From Macrotrachela quadricornifera (lineage: Eukaryota; Rotifera; Eurotatoria; Philodinida; Philodinidae), in contig JAJEKB010020796.1 of assembly GCA_022393335.1 (NCBI GenBank), positions 148,739-212,738 of the forward strand: a DNA stretch of 64,000 bases. Reading direction: 5' to 3'. A program made the position numbers and the translations under genes. Positions 34,301 through 47,906 of the stretch are shown one piece after another. How positions within the stretch are numbered: position 1 is the first letter of the stretch; every line of letters begins with the position of its first letter. Under the pieces are notes generated by a model. The model saw only the letters and a list, made by a program, of their open reading frames with translations. It was not told the origin of the DNA and ran no database searches.

Positions 34301-37300
34301 CATGGTGTTTTTGTCCATTCATCAATACGTGAACGTATTAGATAAATTAAATCCCATAATTGTTTTAATGAACGCATTTCTTTACGGCATATATTTACAC
34401 TATAAAAATAAAACGATTTTATTTATAATAAAATTTGATTAATTTTCTCTTTTTTTCTAATAATTACATTTTATATTCAGGAATATTGATATCAAATACA
34501 TTAGCAAGATCAGTGAATTGTTGGACTTCTTCATCAAATTTGTTTAATTGTAATGCCCAATAATCAAGTTCTAGAAAACAATAAACTTTAGTTAATTATC
34601 TCAACGATAAGACATCCTAAAGGTTCGTTAAATAAATGAATTCGTATAACTTCACTATTTATCGGACATAAGAGTGCCCTTACAATCGAAATTTCATGTA
34701 AAAAGACACGTAATCATAGCAGTCTTTCCAAAACTGAATTTTTTTTTTAAATTAATAAAGTTTTTGAGAAAACATCACTTCAGGTTTCTATTTTCTTTCT
34801 ATGAATCTGGTAAAATCTAACTGTTTTGCAAAAAATTATATATATTTTTAAAGATGATAAAAAATTAAGTTTCCTAACGATGGAGGAACGTGTATTATAA
34901 ATAAAACCCATTAACCATGTGTCAATTAAATGAACATTCTTAGTGAGAGATTAACGAATTAGAAATATGAGCTGATTTTGGCGTGCATCGAACAAGTTAT
35001 TTAAATTTCAATGTTTATAAAATCTAGGTATCAAAAATGAATTAGGAGAGGTTTGTCCCACTATTGTATGGACAAAACATGGTGCTGTTCAAGCCATATG
35101 AAAGGAAGTCTCTATAAACTTTATAATTGCCTCGAACAACACTAAGTTTTGTCCTTCTGATACATAAATTTCACATACCTTGAAATTTATCAAATGTGAT
35201 CAGTCAATTTTACTTATGGTACACATCTCGTCATTGCCAGACAGGACATGTACTACGTTTATATTGATTTTTCAAATAGATCTCTCCTAAAAGTTGGTAG
35301 TTAAAGCATCCAGCGGTAAAATAATTCCTTTGACCATCTTATAATTATCTGTTTATTTGGGAGATTATTAAAGAAAAAAAAATCATCGCATTGACTAATC
35401 ATAAAATTTAATTTTAAAAGTCTTACCTGCATAAGGTTCTTTTGTATCATATTTAAATGGTGCATCTCTTAAAAATCGTTCTCTAAGTTCCTGTTGTCTT
35501 TTTTCCGTATCAATAATTTGATTACGAATATTTGTAACTTGATTTGCTTGTAATGGTGTTATATGTTGTTTCATTTGTGTTGCCATTTTTTTAATAATAA
35601 TCCATTGTTCAGGTAATTCATCAAGCATTGCATAAATTGTTTGTGGTACTTCATATGCATATGATTTAAGTAATTCAATTGTATCTTTAATTGGTTCAGC
35701 CATATCATCTGTATATTCTTGTCTATCACGTACTTGACTTAAAAATGTCATCATTTCAATTAAATCATTTAAATTATCAGGTTCTATTTGACGTTGTAAC
35801 ATATCTAATGCATGTTTAATAAATAATTGTAATTCATTTAATGAATCAGTAATATGATCAATTAAATAATTTTTATATCTATTTTAAATAATAAAATATT
35901 GAATAAAAAGAAAATTAATAGAAAAATAAATTTACAAATTAATCCATTTAGTAACAAGCATAAGTAATTGTCGTTTTATAGGTCGAGCATCAACTCTTAA
36001 CCAACTATTAAAAAGAAATGTTTGATCCCAACTATCAATATCATTATATATTGATTGAAATAAATCAATTTGATTTTGAAATTGTATTAAATTTGGTGGT
36101 GTTTCTTTAATATGTTCACGATTTTCTAATTCATGATCTATTTTAAATATACGAAATTCTTTTTTTTCATTCATAAATAAATAATGTTTAACCTTCAAGT
36201 GAATGTCCATAAAGAAGAAATTGTCTCATATGTTCTTTTCTATCATCAAGCCATAAATAAGAATTTTCTTCTATTTCATCTTTCCAATCATTAGCTTCTT
36301 TCATTGTATCACGTAAGCGTTCCATAATTTTTAATCGTTTATCATTTAATTCTTTCATATCTTCAAGATCATTCTATTTAATAATAATAATTATATATTT
36401 ATGAAAAAAAAATTTCTTTTGTTTTATTTTTTTCCTTACTTGATAATGTTTTTGTCCGGAATGTTCAGCAAGACGAGGAAGCATAGCAGCTTGTCGAAAA
36501 ATATTACCTATTAATGTATCAACTATATCATAAAGACCATTTGCACTACCAAATTCAAGTGTTGGATTAAAACGTAAATCAAGATCCTGTACAAAAAGTA
36601 AATATAGAAATATAAAGAAATGAAGTTTTTTTTTTTGATAATGATTACATCTAAAATAAGTTGAACTTCAAATAATGGACGTTTATTCAGTGTTGAATCA
36701 GATTCTTCAAGAAGATAATTAAGATTATATTCAATTATTTCATAAAGTGATTCTATAACCATTTCATCAACATAATCAACATAAGCTTTCCAATTATCAG
36801 AATCAATATCAGCTTTTAATAGCCATTTATTTTGCTGAAAAAAAATATTATTTATTTATTAGTTTTGTTCAACATATAAAAGTAAAGTATGAATTAAATT
36901 AGTTGATTTTTAAACATGTATAGTAAATAATCGAAATTGTTTGATCATTATTCTAGTAAATAAGAATGTTTGCAAAGGTCGTAATGGAAACATCAATCAG
37001 GCGACTGAATAAGTAATTCTTTCATATTTAACAAAGGTATTCGAACTTTTCGAATTATCTGATTGAGGAACATTATACAAATACTTATGAACACCTCAAA
37101 CAAAGGAATTTATCATTGACATTTCTCCTGTTTTCTCCTTACTTATTGATTGCTAATAGCAAAATCTATGTGTCTATCAGTTGATCGGTTGTTAATCATA
37201 CTTTTAGAATATCTTGTAAACGTAATCCATTATCTCTTAATTCATTATTTCTTTTTAATACTTTATCTTCTTTTTCATATACAATAAGTAATGGATCTTG

Positions 37301-40300
37301 TCGAGTTTCACCACGTGAATATAAAGGTGTTTTAATAAAACGTTTAAGAATTTGTTGTATTTCATCTAAATTTGATTTGCTTTTAAATAAACGTTCTTCA
37401 AAATCACTAATTGTTGTTCGAAGTTGACGAATAAAATCCATTGAATCTTTATAAAAAAAAAAACTAATCTAATGAAGGAAATCGTCCAACTGTTCAATCG
37501 CCTTTGAGCGAGAAAGGTATGTATCATTTAAGACCTAGTAAACTATGAATATTCTGAAAAGAGATTAGTCTTATTTCTAAATAAGAACATTAGAAGTGCA
37601 TATGAGCGATGTATAAATTGTACTTTTGATATAGCCATATCATAGAATAAAAACAATCAGAAGATGTGATATGTGCGTAATAAACTACTTTCACTGAGAT
37701 CTGTTTTTGTGCGAAGTTTAGAATCAAAAGTTGGAATTTATTTTTCTCGATATTCTGAGACAAATGATGACATTGTATTTAGAAATATTGTATCTTGATA
37801 GAGAAAAGGTAATAATCTGTATTCATATCTCATTCGAACCTGCATGATGGACACAGTTTCAATTCAAAATCAATTGAATAATTTGGAGAGTTTTCTTATA
37901 AGATAATCTTATTAAAATTTACCTATATTAATATCGAATGTCATAATTGTACTTGCTTTTTCAAGTTTATTTTCAATTTCAATTAATTCTTCACGAATTA
38001 ATGGATATTCAATAATAATAACATTATCATAAATATGTCGATATGATTTTGTAATATAATCTAAATAAAAAATCTTTTACATTATTTATTTACTTTATTT
38101 TTACCAAGATTAATAAATTGTTGTTGAAATCGATTTATTTGTTGATAAAATTCTTCAGTTTCTGGTGATAAAATTAAATTTGGTATTTGATAAAGACGCA
38201 TAATTTCATGTAAAGTTGTAATTAGCTTTAATAAATAAATTAAAATAAATAGAAAAAGAAAATTGCTTTCAATTACTTCTGATTTAATATTAACGATATA
38301 ATATTTATCTTCTTTTCGAAGTAATGGTTCATTTAAATGAAGTAAATTTCCTTTTTGAAATGAACTAATCCATTGTTTATTTAAATTTTCATTAAAATCA
38401 TTAAGTTTTTTTTCAAGATTTTCTTCTTGTTCAATAATTCGTTTATAAAAATCATTATTTTTAATACTAGAATAATTAAATTATATAAAAATAAAAATAA
38501 AAATAAAAAATTTCTCACTCAATATCAATTGTTTTTAAAGGTTCTATTTGATTTTTAATACGTTGATGTAATTGTTCAATCCATATAAGATCAGATATTA
38601 ATTTTGGCATTGATAATAACCATACTGAATTTGTATCTTTTATATATTCATCAAATAATATCTGATCTTCATTTAATGCATTTTCAATTATAGTTAAAAG
38701 AATATTTATATATCGATCAATAATTTGTTTAAGTCGATTTCTTTGTAAAGTCGATCCAAATATACGAAGTAACTATATATACAAATTTAATTTATTATTA
38801 TTATTCTAAGAAAACCAAATATTTTAACAAACTCGATAGATTGTATCAATATTAACTGTTTTGATATTATTATTACATGGTTGAAGTAAACGTTGTAGAA
38901 TATTAGCAATACGTTCATCACCAGTTAATACAGATGTACGAAATGTTTTATAAGCATTGGGAAATTCAATATTCGTTTCATCAGTTATATCATCAGATAA
39001 ACCTATATTAAAAATATTAATATTTGAAAAGAAAATATTAATTTAAATTTTACCACGAAATATAGCATATGATAATTTAAAATCTTCAATAACTTTTTGT
39101 AATATAGATTGTAATTCATCAGCATCAATACCACCTAATTCAATTGATTCATACATTGAACATTCTTGTGCCGTTGATACAATATCCTTCATAATTAAAT
39201 TTAAAAATAAATTTTTTTTCATTTTAACAGATAATCTATAGAGAAGTCAGACATCGAAAATTAGGCTATCGATTCTCAAATGTCAGATCTATGTAAGTTA
39301 CAAGTAATATCCTGCTAATAGATTATCATTTTCGCTATCTCTCGTAATGAAAGAGATCTTATCTCGAATGTATTAAAATGGATCAATTGACAACTCCGAC
39401 TTGTTTAGATTTGTATAAATTAAATTAATAAGATTCGTTCGATCGTCATACTGTTATAATAAGTGATTTACTGATCAAAACAATTTATATCCTTCATTTT
39501 ATTCGAAATTGTCGAACACATAGTCTCTTTTAGAAAAAAAAGAATACAATGACTTAAATTATATAGTAAAACATTTTTACTTTAAGCATTTTAAGACGAT
39601 CAATAAAACGATCAGATCGTTCAAAGATTTTCGATTCTGGAATTTCCCAATAACGTATCTATTAAATAATTATTAACAAAGAAAAAACAATAAAATGATT
39701 AAATATGAATAAAATCGTACCTGACGATCATTAAAATATGATGGTAATAATTCCTTACGATGTTGATAACATTTCTTATAGAAAAGACATGTTTCAATTG
39801 ATAAATTAATTAATTGAATAGGTTCATCAAAATCTGTATCAACAAATAAATCATTTGGTTGAAGTAAATCACGAATCTACCAAATAAAAAAATATTTTTT
39901 TTTAAATTTTTCAAAAAAAATTGTTACTTTTAAAACTACAAGATTTGTCCATTGTTGTAAAAATCCAATAAAACGACTTATATTTGTATAATAAATTGAA
40001 TTAGCCCAAGTTAAAGCTAATGTATGAAATAATTGATGAAAATATAATGAAATTGATTGAATATCTTGAACTTTTTCAAATATTTCAAGTATAGGTATGA
40101 GTGGTTTTAAATATAAAGCAATATTTTGTGCTTCAGCTAATGCTTGAATAACATCACGAAATATTGAACGAAATCTTGAAAAATAATTTGAACCTGAAAC
40201 TTCAAGAACTTCAACAATACGTCGAACTAATGGAGAATGTAACTTGAAATATATATTATTATTTATAATTATATTTAATTTTTTAAAATACATACTTGTA

Positions 40301-41915
40301 TTTGAATTTCTTGTAAATTTTCTGCTCTTGTTATCCAAAAATCAATTTCAATATTTGGTAATAAAGAAGATTGATTTTTAGGTGGATTATGATCATAATT
40401 AATCGCTGTTTGAATTTGATTTTTCCATGTTATTATAAGATTTTCTAATAAACGAATTTTTCGTTTATCAAATGTTTTATTACTAATAAGAAAAAAAAGA
40501 GTGGATAAAAATCTTTTTTTTTTTTTTTTATAAATAAAAGAAAAATTTTCTTACTGACTAAGTACACGAAGATAATCTGTTCTTGATAAAAATTCTATTT
40601 CGTGAGGTATTGGTAAAACTGTTCGTCCTCGAAGTATTCCATTAATTATTGTTAATGAATTAGTTAATTCAGATATGTTTTGTATACAACTATGCGTAAC
40701 AATATCAGGCCAATTGGATATTGTTTTTCGTCGTTGTAAAATTGGCCATAGAAACTAATAAATAAACAAGTATTTAAATAATGAATGAGAAAATTTTTTC
40801 TCTAGTCTTCATTTGATTAAAACGTCTATTTTTTCTTATCAAAAAGCAGCATTTTCAATTCTTCATAAAATATTATAATTTATATAATGACTCTAATCTT
40901 CTTCTCCAATAGATATAAATCAACTGAATGTGATGGACAACAACATTTCGGAATGAATACAAGAAAATGATGTGTGTGTGAAGTTTACACTATCTCGTCA
41001 ATGTATTCAATCGTTTTCTAACAGTTTGTTGTCAAATTTTCCAATTATTGAACAGACTTCATTAGAGTATCTTTCAATATCTATTATTTCATCCTCCAAA
41101 AATAAGGCCACTGTCAATCCTTGACCATATACATATAAACACAATGTCATCTTTACTAAAATTTTGTTTACTGGTAACTATCTTTTTTCTTGTCGATCTG
41201 ATAGTAATAGACGAAGTAAAAGTTTCAGACAAAAAAAAATGAAAAGCAAATTTTCAATTTTATATTTAATTCTATTATACAATTATGTTTGATCCAATCA
41301 ATACATTATGTGCAGAGTTTTAAATGCTATCTTTTGATAATAAGGAAGTACTTTCAATCAAGTGAAGAATAAGAGAGAAATTTTGATGTATTCTACATCA
41401 GTTATTAATTAAAATAGAAAAATCTACTTCAGTTATAAATAAATTTAATTGTGTAATTGATGAATGTGTAAATTCTGCAATAGTGATTTGTTTTTTTAAG
41501 GGAATATCTTTTTCAATAATATTTTCATTTCGTTTAATAAAACAGATTATTTTAGATTTTAATTGTATTGGAAATTCAGTTAAAAGATTTAATGAATCTG
41601 AATTTTCAAAAATAAGAATTATATTACGATCAGATTTATCAAGAAATGATTCAATAATTTTACGATTTATTTCATTATTTATAATGACTAAAACAGAAAA
41701 AAGAAAATAAATTATTTTCTATAAAATATTAAATTTATGAAAGATAAAGAAAAACAACCTTTTTTGAATATTGTTGGTGTTGTACCATAAACTATATTGA
41801 GATAAGTAAGAAAAAAACGAAGACGTGGATCTTCCAATTCCATATCATCATTAACAGTTTCGATTTCACCAATATCACATGAAATTGAACCACGTTCATT
41901 AGTACTTTCACTCAT
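19393..41915 (-). CDS. Axonemal dynein heavy chain, outer-arm beta type (DNAH9/11/17 subfamily)
   Basis: Giant ciliary motor ATPase: ATP hydrolysis drives sliding of axonemal doublet microtubules. The start codon is at 41915 (MSESTNERG...) and the stop at 19393-19395 ([13 protein letters not shown]). Tail exons run 41.9-33 kb. AAA1 has P-loop [12 protein letters not shown] (31292-31328) and WGCFDEFNRI (about 31050). AAA2 has GNAGTGKTQIWK, split by an intron at 29.75-29.83 kb. The AAA3 P-loop is GSAGTGKS (about 28.22 kb) and AAA4 is [11 protein letters not shown] (about 26.32 kb). The stalk and microtubule-binding tip fall at 25.7-24.2 kb, AAA5 at 24.2-22.6 kb, AAA6 and the C-terminal domain at 22.5-19.4 kb. 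[12 protein letters not shown] after AAA1 and [12 protein letters not shown] favour the beta class over DNAH5/8. There are dozens of ~50-70-bp introns, with larger ones (300-850 bp) near 20.4, 26.4, 28.7, 32.4, 34.6, 36.9, 37.5, 39.2 and 40.8 kb. No disabling break was seen, though I did not join every exon. Confidence 0.93.
20366..20842. mobile_element. Transposon remnant filling a dynein intron
   Basis: Nearly the whole 475-bp intron is an inverted-repeat element related to the one at 71-1037. The inner arms (CATACTTAGTxTTATATAAT and its inverse, about 130 bp) match, and blocks such as GTTACAGG, AAGCTATAGAC and AAGTATGTxCAAT recur in the same order. The right outer end is missing, so it stops at the exon's donor site. 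Flanking exons keep standard GT...AG borders. Confidence 0.7.
31488..31496 (-). terminator. RNA polymerase III T-run terminator of tRNA-Leu
   Basis: Nine consecutive T residues on the minus strand, 6 bp past the end of the tRNA at 31503. This is the standard pol III stop signal, and it lets the tRNA be an independent transcription unit inside the dynein intron. Confidence 0.75.
31503..31614 (-). tRNA. tRNA-Leu(CAA) with a 28-nt intron
   Basis: Read on the minus strand, the acceptor stem GTCAGCA pairs with TGCTGAC, followed by discriminator A. The D-arm is GCC...GGC. The anticodon stem CCAGA/TCTGG has loop CTCAAG...T, giving anticodon CAA (leucine, UUG codons). The variable arm CAGC-GTAT-GCTG marks a class II tRNA. 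The T-arm is GTGGG-TTCGACT-CCCAC. A 28-nt intron (31549-31576) follows G37, the canonical site, leaving a mature body of 84 nt. Intron-bearing tRNA-Leu(CAA) is common in animals. The internal A-box (TGGCCGAGTGG) and B-box (GGTTCGACTCC) are intact, so a functional gene is likely. It lies in the intron just upstream of the exon following the dynein AAA1 P-loop segment, on the same strand as dynein. Confidence 0.95.
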
Positions 41916-42825
41916 TGTTATTAAGAATAAGAATAATTTAATAGCGCCTTTTTTTCACACAGAAATTAACAAATTTCAAAAAGTGTAAATTTTCAATAAT
42001 AAAATTTATATGACATATTGAAATTGAATTTATCCTATTGATATTCCTTTAATACATAATTTCTTTGTATACATCAATGCACTGACAGCTATAGTAACAT
42101 CGGAACTGACCAAAAGTGTTCACTGCATTTTGTTGTAATATCATTTTATGACTGCATACAATGACCTTTTTCTTCATTTTAATAACTCATTTTTTTTTTG
42201 TTACAAAAATAGAACAAAACGTACAAATATGATTAGATGTAACTAGCTGGTAACATAGACACGATGAGCTGTTTTGTATAATACTACAATTTCTTTTAAA
42301 TATTCGCAGTTGATTCATTTCTTTCTTAAATGTGTCCTATAATAGTGTAGCATAACACAACATACATAACATCATTTATTTCTCGTTCTATGACGCTATC
42401 GGCTGAATAATATGTTGGTCGCTTGACATAGGCTGCCATTGCCCACGGGATCAGAAAATAAGTGCCTATTGTCTAGAATAAGGAGATGCTCATATATAGA
42501 GATTTCACTGTAGTGAGATAGTTTGAACAAAAAATAAAATACTATTCATTGTACGAGTTCTGTATATAAATAATAATCTAACAATCAGGAAATGAATGTG
42601 TTGAGAAATAAATTCAAAAACTGTTTTGATATTTTAATAATAAATTTATTTTTATACATTATATTTTTTTTTGTATTTAGCATTTTAACAAATCTATCAT
42701 TCTCATTAATAATTACTGATCATTAAAAAATTCTATATTGATAAAAACATAGAAAGGAATTATAAGAAAAATAAGATTTTATTCTCTGTGAATGTTGTTA
42801 AAATCAATTATTATATCTCAGCAGA
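41916..42825. other. Divergent intergenic region between dynein and the 42.8-kb gene
   Basis: About 0.9 kb separating two head-to-head start codons, so promoters of both genes presumably lie here. A less A+T-rich patch at about 42385-42480 (GCTGCCATTGCCCACGGG) stands out from the surroundings but shows no recognisable RNA or motif. Confidence 0.4.
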
Positions 42826-43397
42826 ATGTCATATGGATTGTTACATTTAATAATTTTCTTTTTTCATCTTACAGGCTTCCAATTGCAGAAGTTTCAATAC
42901 ATTAAGACAATTGGTAGTTTTGTTGTTCTTATATTAATAAAAAAAACAATAGTCGTCGAGCAATACTCTATTTTAACCAAGAGAAAAGTACAAAACGAAA
43001 CCTCAATAACTCAAGAGTATGATGATGAATTTGTCATGAATCGACAAAGCAATAGGATTGATCAAGTTGTAAAAAAACAACAAAAACTATATGAACAATT
43101 ACAATTACGGAAACAGAAAAGTAAAATTATATTATTATTTTATATCTGAAAAATTTTCTTTTAGATTCTAAAATTCAATCAATTAAACATACATCCATTG
43201 TTCGATTCGAAGATGATGTTAATGAACAAAATAAATTTCTTGATACATCAGAATCTTTTTCAACTTCCACTCAACAATCAACTATTTCAATACAAAAGCG
43301 TTCTATTCATCACTTCTATAACGTTTATGCTGGTATGACCGATGAAGAATGGATAAAAGTTCGAAATGCATTTATTGCCGAATTTTTAGAAAAATAA
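42826..43397 (+). CDS. Unknown 175-aa protein, two exons
   Basis: Exon 1 (42826-43120) and exon 2 (43165-43397) are joined in frame by a 44-bp GT...AG intron (GTAAAATT...TTTTAG), giving 176 codons including the stop. The N-terminal 45 residues are hydrophobic and may be a membrane or signal region. Alternatively the true start lies downstream, because TTTCATCTTACAG near 42867 looks like a splice acceptor and would make the first part intronic. The middle is basic and Gln/Lys-rich, probably helical (VKKQQKLYEQLQLRKQ). The C-terminus is distinctive, with HHFYNVYAGMTDEEW and then KVRNAFIAEFLEK. I recognise no family. The gene ends 109 bp from the convergent P2X gene. Confidence 0.55.
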
Positions 43398-43506
43398 ATG
43401 AATTTTTAGTTATTTATTTATCTGATCTTTACAGAAAAAAAAATTGTAAAAAAAAAATTCCACATAAAATGTTTCTATTAATAATATAAAATAATATATA
43501 TATACT

Positions 43507-46500
43507 TCAAATCTTTTGCGAATTTATTAATCTTTCTGGATTCATAAGTGTTAGTGGACGTGTAACAACTGTTTTACCAGACGTTGTTGTAGCATCCTGA
43601 AGTATTCCATTTTGTGTCGTTATCTGTTCATTTGATTTGGTCTTTGAATTTTCATCAATATCATGCATAATACAATTATGTGAGGCTGCTGATATACTAC
43701 CATGACGTGTTCCTAAATGAACATTTTCAAAGACATGATCTCGATAAGTTCTTGAATTTTTAGATAAATAAAAGAGAATAATATCGCAAAGAAATGTTGC
43801 TAAACCAAATATTCCAACTAATGATCCAGTATTTAATGTTAATGTAATAAAATCAAATTTTCCAGCTTTACCACTAACACTAATTATTAAACGAAGACCA
43901 AAAGCTTTCGTGAATGTACGAAAACTATCTTGTTTATGTTTCCAATATGAAGCATAACGAAAATTAAAACCAGCTGAAAATGGTTTTTCATGGAATGGTA
44001 CATCAAGACGAGCAAATGAATATGTAGGTTTACATAATTTTACATCTCGATCTAAATTACAATCATAATCAATTTTAACACGTATAACACCACCATAACG
44101 TAACATTAATTTTCGTTCTGTACCATTTGTTTCAGCGTTATCCATTATAAAATTAATATTAAATATGGGACAATTTTTATTATATTTTGGATGATAAATA
44201 CATTGTCGTAAATTTTCAGCTATATTTTGATGTTTAACATTAAATGTTGGAAATTCAATAGAATTTTTAATAAATATTGTAAAATTAAGGATATCTTGAA
44301 CAAGCATTGGTGTTGCAAGATCATTTTGAGGTGGACACCAGCCTATAATAATAATAATAATAATAATTTTTGGTTTAACTATTTCTTAAAACAAAAAGAT
44401 TAGAATATTAAGGATATCGAAATAATCGAGTGACAAGATTTACAGCTAAAAAGAAAAATGGTTGGCTTCAATTAAATGTATTGTTCTGTACTTGTGCAAA
44501 ATTTTATATTCAAATTATACTCGTCTGACAGTACCTGGTATCTAACTAGAGAGCCTGTAAGATTTTGATTGTAGAATGAGTTATGAGTATCAAATTCTGT
44601 TACTCACTGGGAATTATATCGTATTTGGTTCCTTCCTGTAAGATTTAAATTTTAGTATGCTATGCTATAATTCGTATTATGTAGAGCGTAGTTAAATCGA
44701 ATATAATATGGAGTATATAGCAGAATTTGATGATCTCAACAACATTAATAAGAGAAAATCTGCTCCAACTTCTATAATTATACGTCATATGCAAAAATAT
44801 TCGATTGTATTACCCAAATCATTCAGAGTAGATTCCATTTACAATATTTTTTTCAGCATGTAAATAATAAAAAAAAACAGAATCTTTACGGTTGTGGATA
44901 ATATATATATGTTATCAAAAATGGTTCCTATTTATTTGTATTATATGATGCAGAAATAAAGGTTCGTAATTTACTCGTATCATAAATGAATCGTATGTTG
45001 GCTGCATATGACATATTACAGTCACTGAGATCCCCTATTAATATATTTTTAAATTGGTTGCGCTTACATCGCTTTTGCCTATTTAATTTAATTTGCCAAA
45101 CACCATAAATTCGTAATTCACAGAGTGTTCTTATTCTCATGAAACACTCATGCTCATCCAATCGCTTTTAGTTCTATTGCACTATTTGATATTCTACTAC
45201 ATCATATAAGATTCTTTATATACTGTGTGTTTCGATCTAGTCTTGAAATAAAGAAATAAATATAAGAATAAATTAGTATTTATCATCTATGATTTTTACC
45301 ATTTATTAAAGAAATGATACACGTATAGTATAGAATGACTCAAAAGTTTTTACCAATAATAGAGATATGTTCATGCTTTAAATCTATACAAATATGGTTA
45401 GAGAGAGTGCCTTTTTTTAAGTACTACTAATGACTTGAATAAAAAAATTTTAATTTTTTACAGATAATAAAACAATATATTTGACAAAGGGTCTTTATAG
45501 GTATGTCAAGATGAAGATATAAGACCTTGAGCAACAAAATTATTTCTTCAAATAAATATATAAAAACCAAACTCAAAGTATCGATAGAATATTGTGAGTT
45601 TCCTACTATAAGTCTTTTGAAGAATAGAAAGTATAATTCAAGGACATTTTGTTTTTAATTATTTTCCAGTGTCGTATTGACATGTAGTATATTACAAAAG
45701 TATTTAATCATTTAGCTTATTTACTCGTTTAACAAACGTCTCGTCAATTTCATCCTGTCTTTCCCTATCTAATTGGTAAAACAACGAAAAATCCAATATT
45801 GACGTTGCCCGAATTATCATAAAAAATATCTTATCATTCTTTGCTCTTAATAGTCAAACTGTCCTTTTCTACTAAAATAGAAACAATATCTATTTTGATA
45901 ACATCATATAACAAATCGAACGTTTGCTAACTAAGTTATACTCTTATTAATATACAAAAAAAATTATTAATAGCAATCTAAATCTACCTGTATATTCACA
46001 TAAACCTCTTGGTTTTTTTGTAGTATTAGTTGTTTCATTGAACATAGATGATTCTAACGATAATAAACATCGGCCTGTCCAACGTCCATTTATTTGTGGT
46101 GAAAATGGTCTATCTTGACATTCAGTATCATTAGTACATACTGCTTCATCCAGTATTTCACTTTCAGCACATGTAGTTCGCATTTGATCAGTTCGAATAA
46201 AATTTGTCATAATAAAAATAGCATTATTTTCCGATGGTGGAATAATATAATCTATTAAAATAAAAAATTTATTCTATTTTAATAAGTTTTTCTTTTAGTT
46301 TTATTTCAACAGACCTGCTCCATCAACAACAAGCGTTCTATTTCGTTGAGCATCATCTATATAACCGATACCTTTTACTTTAAGTGTTACTGATGATATT
46401 ACTGTTGAATCATGTTTTTGATAACCTTTTTCATATAAAAGTAAGTATAATATAGAATAGGTTAGAATAATTATTTGTAGAATACGAAGTAAAATAGCAA

Positions 46501-46621
46501 ATGTTATACTATTTATTAAAACTAATTTAGGTGTTTCATATTCGGTGAAAAAACCACGAAAAATATGTTCCAAACTGCTTCCAAAACGTTGTCGATATTC
46601 TATATATAATTTTGGAATCAT
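43507..46621 (-). CDS. P2X purinoceptor (ATP-gated cation channel)
   Basis: Trimeric plasma-membrane channel opened by extracellular ATP. Three exons (46315-46621, 45988-46251, 43507-44342) join in frame to 468 codons. The ATG is at 46621; an upstream in-frame TTG at 46633 is not needed. TM1 follows the conserved YETPKLVLI and precedes YEKGYQ. ATP-site lysines are in VTLKVKG, the NFR motif in FNFRYASYW, and the later lysine in FTKAFGLRL. The ectodomain has the family's cysteine series (CAES, CTND, CQDR, GRC, LCEYTGWCPP) and several N-glycosylation sites. TM2 is in SLVGIFGLATFLCDIILFY. The usual YxxxK signal after TM2 reads YLSKN here, so the last lysine is replaced. Intron 2 is unusually long for this locus (about 1.65 kb, 44343-45987) and shows nothing else I can support. 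Which vertebrate P2X is closest is not decidable by eye. Confidence 0.93.
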
Positions 46622-47906
46622 TTGTTTTGTCAATAAAATATTCTAAAATAAAATTAATAATTATATTTAAGATTGTTTTATATAAGAAAAAATAAGTGTG
46701 ATATATTTAAAAACATTATTTATTTATTAACTAATAGTATTATTATTTTCTTAGATAATAATTATTCTATAATTTAAATTTCATATATATTACATACGAA
46801 AGAAAAACGTACCAATCTATATGAAGCACATATAGCCCTAAATGGTATAAAAAGAAAAGCTTAACTAGAAATATGGTAGCAACATTAGATGAAAATATAT
46901 TTTATCAACATAATCCGTGCATTACTGAGAAAGCCTTATAGTAATGAATTATCCGATGATGACATATATTGTTGACAGCGCAAGAGTAGTATATTCAGTT
47001 CTAGTGTTATTCCTTGATCTAAATTCAGACAGTTATCTTCATATTCCATAATTAAATTATAGAAAGTCAAACAAAAACACTGTATTACCTGCAACAATAC
47101 GTCTTAATTAATTTCTCTCAAGAGACATAGAATAAAAAGAATCAAATCTACATATTATATTATGTATATATGTCAAATAGATGAAGACGTGCATGTGACA
47201 TTGGAATTGTCTAGGACGATAGAGGAAAAGTTATCATCTGATCTTCTATTTATCGTTTTTTTGTTTCCTATCGACAACTAAAATTGCAAAAAAATATATG
47301 CGTCAAAAATATGTAAGGAAATGCAAATTATTGAGTTTTTTTTTATTACATAGTAGATCTGCAAAATACTGCTTATGTTTGTTTTTAGTTTAGATGTCGA
47401 TAATAGATTATTGTGATGGATAGGTAACAGTTGTTAATTTATGGTCATAAGAAGCAAAAATATATGTCTATTAGATAGTTATTTATATTGAGTAAAATGA
47501 AGAATTTTTCCATAAAATTTGTTAAAAAAAATTATATTTTTATTTTTTCTTAATGATAAAAGAAAACAGAAAATAATCATTATCTATAGTTATCCATCTT
47601 CCAATTTATTGCATAAAAACGTCAGTTTATATATTTCCACACTTCGAAGATATTATATGACATATTAATGATATTGATATAAATGACTGGCAATTGCTAT
47701 TTTTTATCATTGCAGTGTGTCTGCAAATCTTTTTTCAATTTTTGATAACAAAAGAAAAAAAATAATTATTTAGTTTGATTCATTGAATAAAAATAAAATT
47801 TAATTTGATTATAAAAACAACCAGTCTGATTATTTCTATAGAATATATGTATGTATATATATATATTATTTAGTGTAACTATACTATAACGAATGAAAAG
47901 AAAAGA
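46622..47906. other. Divergent intergenic region (P2X / deacetylase-like)
   Basis: 1.3 kb between two divergent start codons, so it presumably holds both promoters. It is strongly A+T-rich. A TATATATATATATT tract at about 47855-47868 lies 40-50 bp upstream of the deacetylase-like start and could serve as a TATA element. No other feature is supported. Confidence 0.4.

Noticed and set aside
44928..45161. 77-codon frame in the long P2X intron
   Set aside because: No similarity or splice support; it lies within an intron whose flanking exons join in frame.
46622..46633. Upstream TTG as the P2X start
   Set aside because: A proper ATG lies at 46621, four codons in, and an in-frame stop just upstream looks like part of an intron or UTR.
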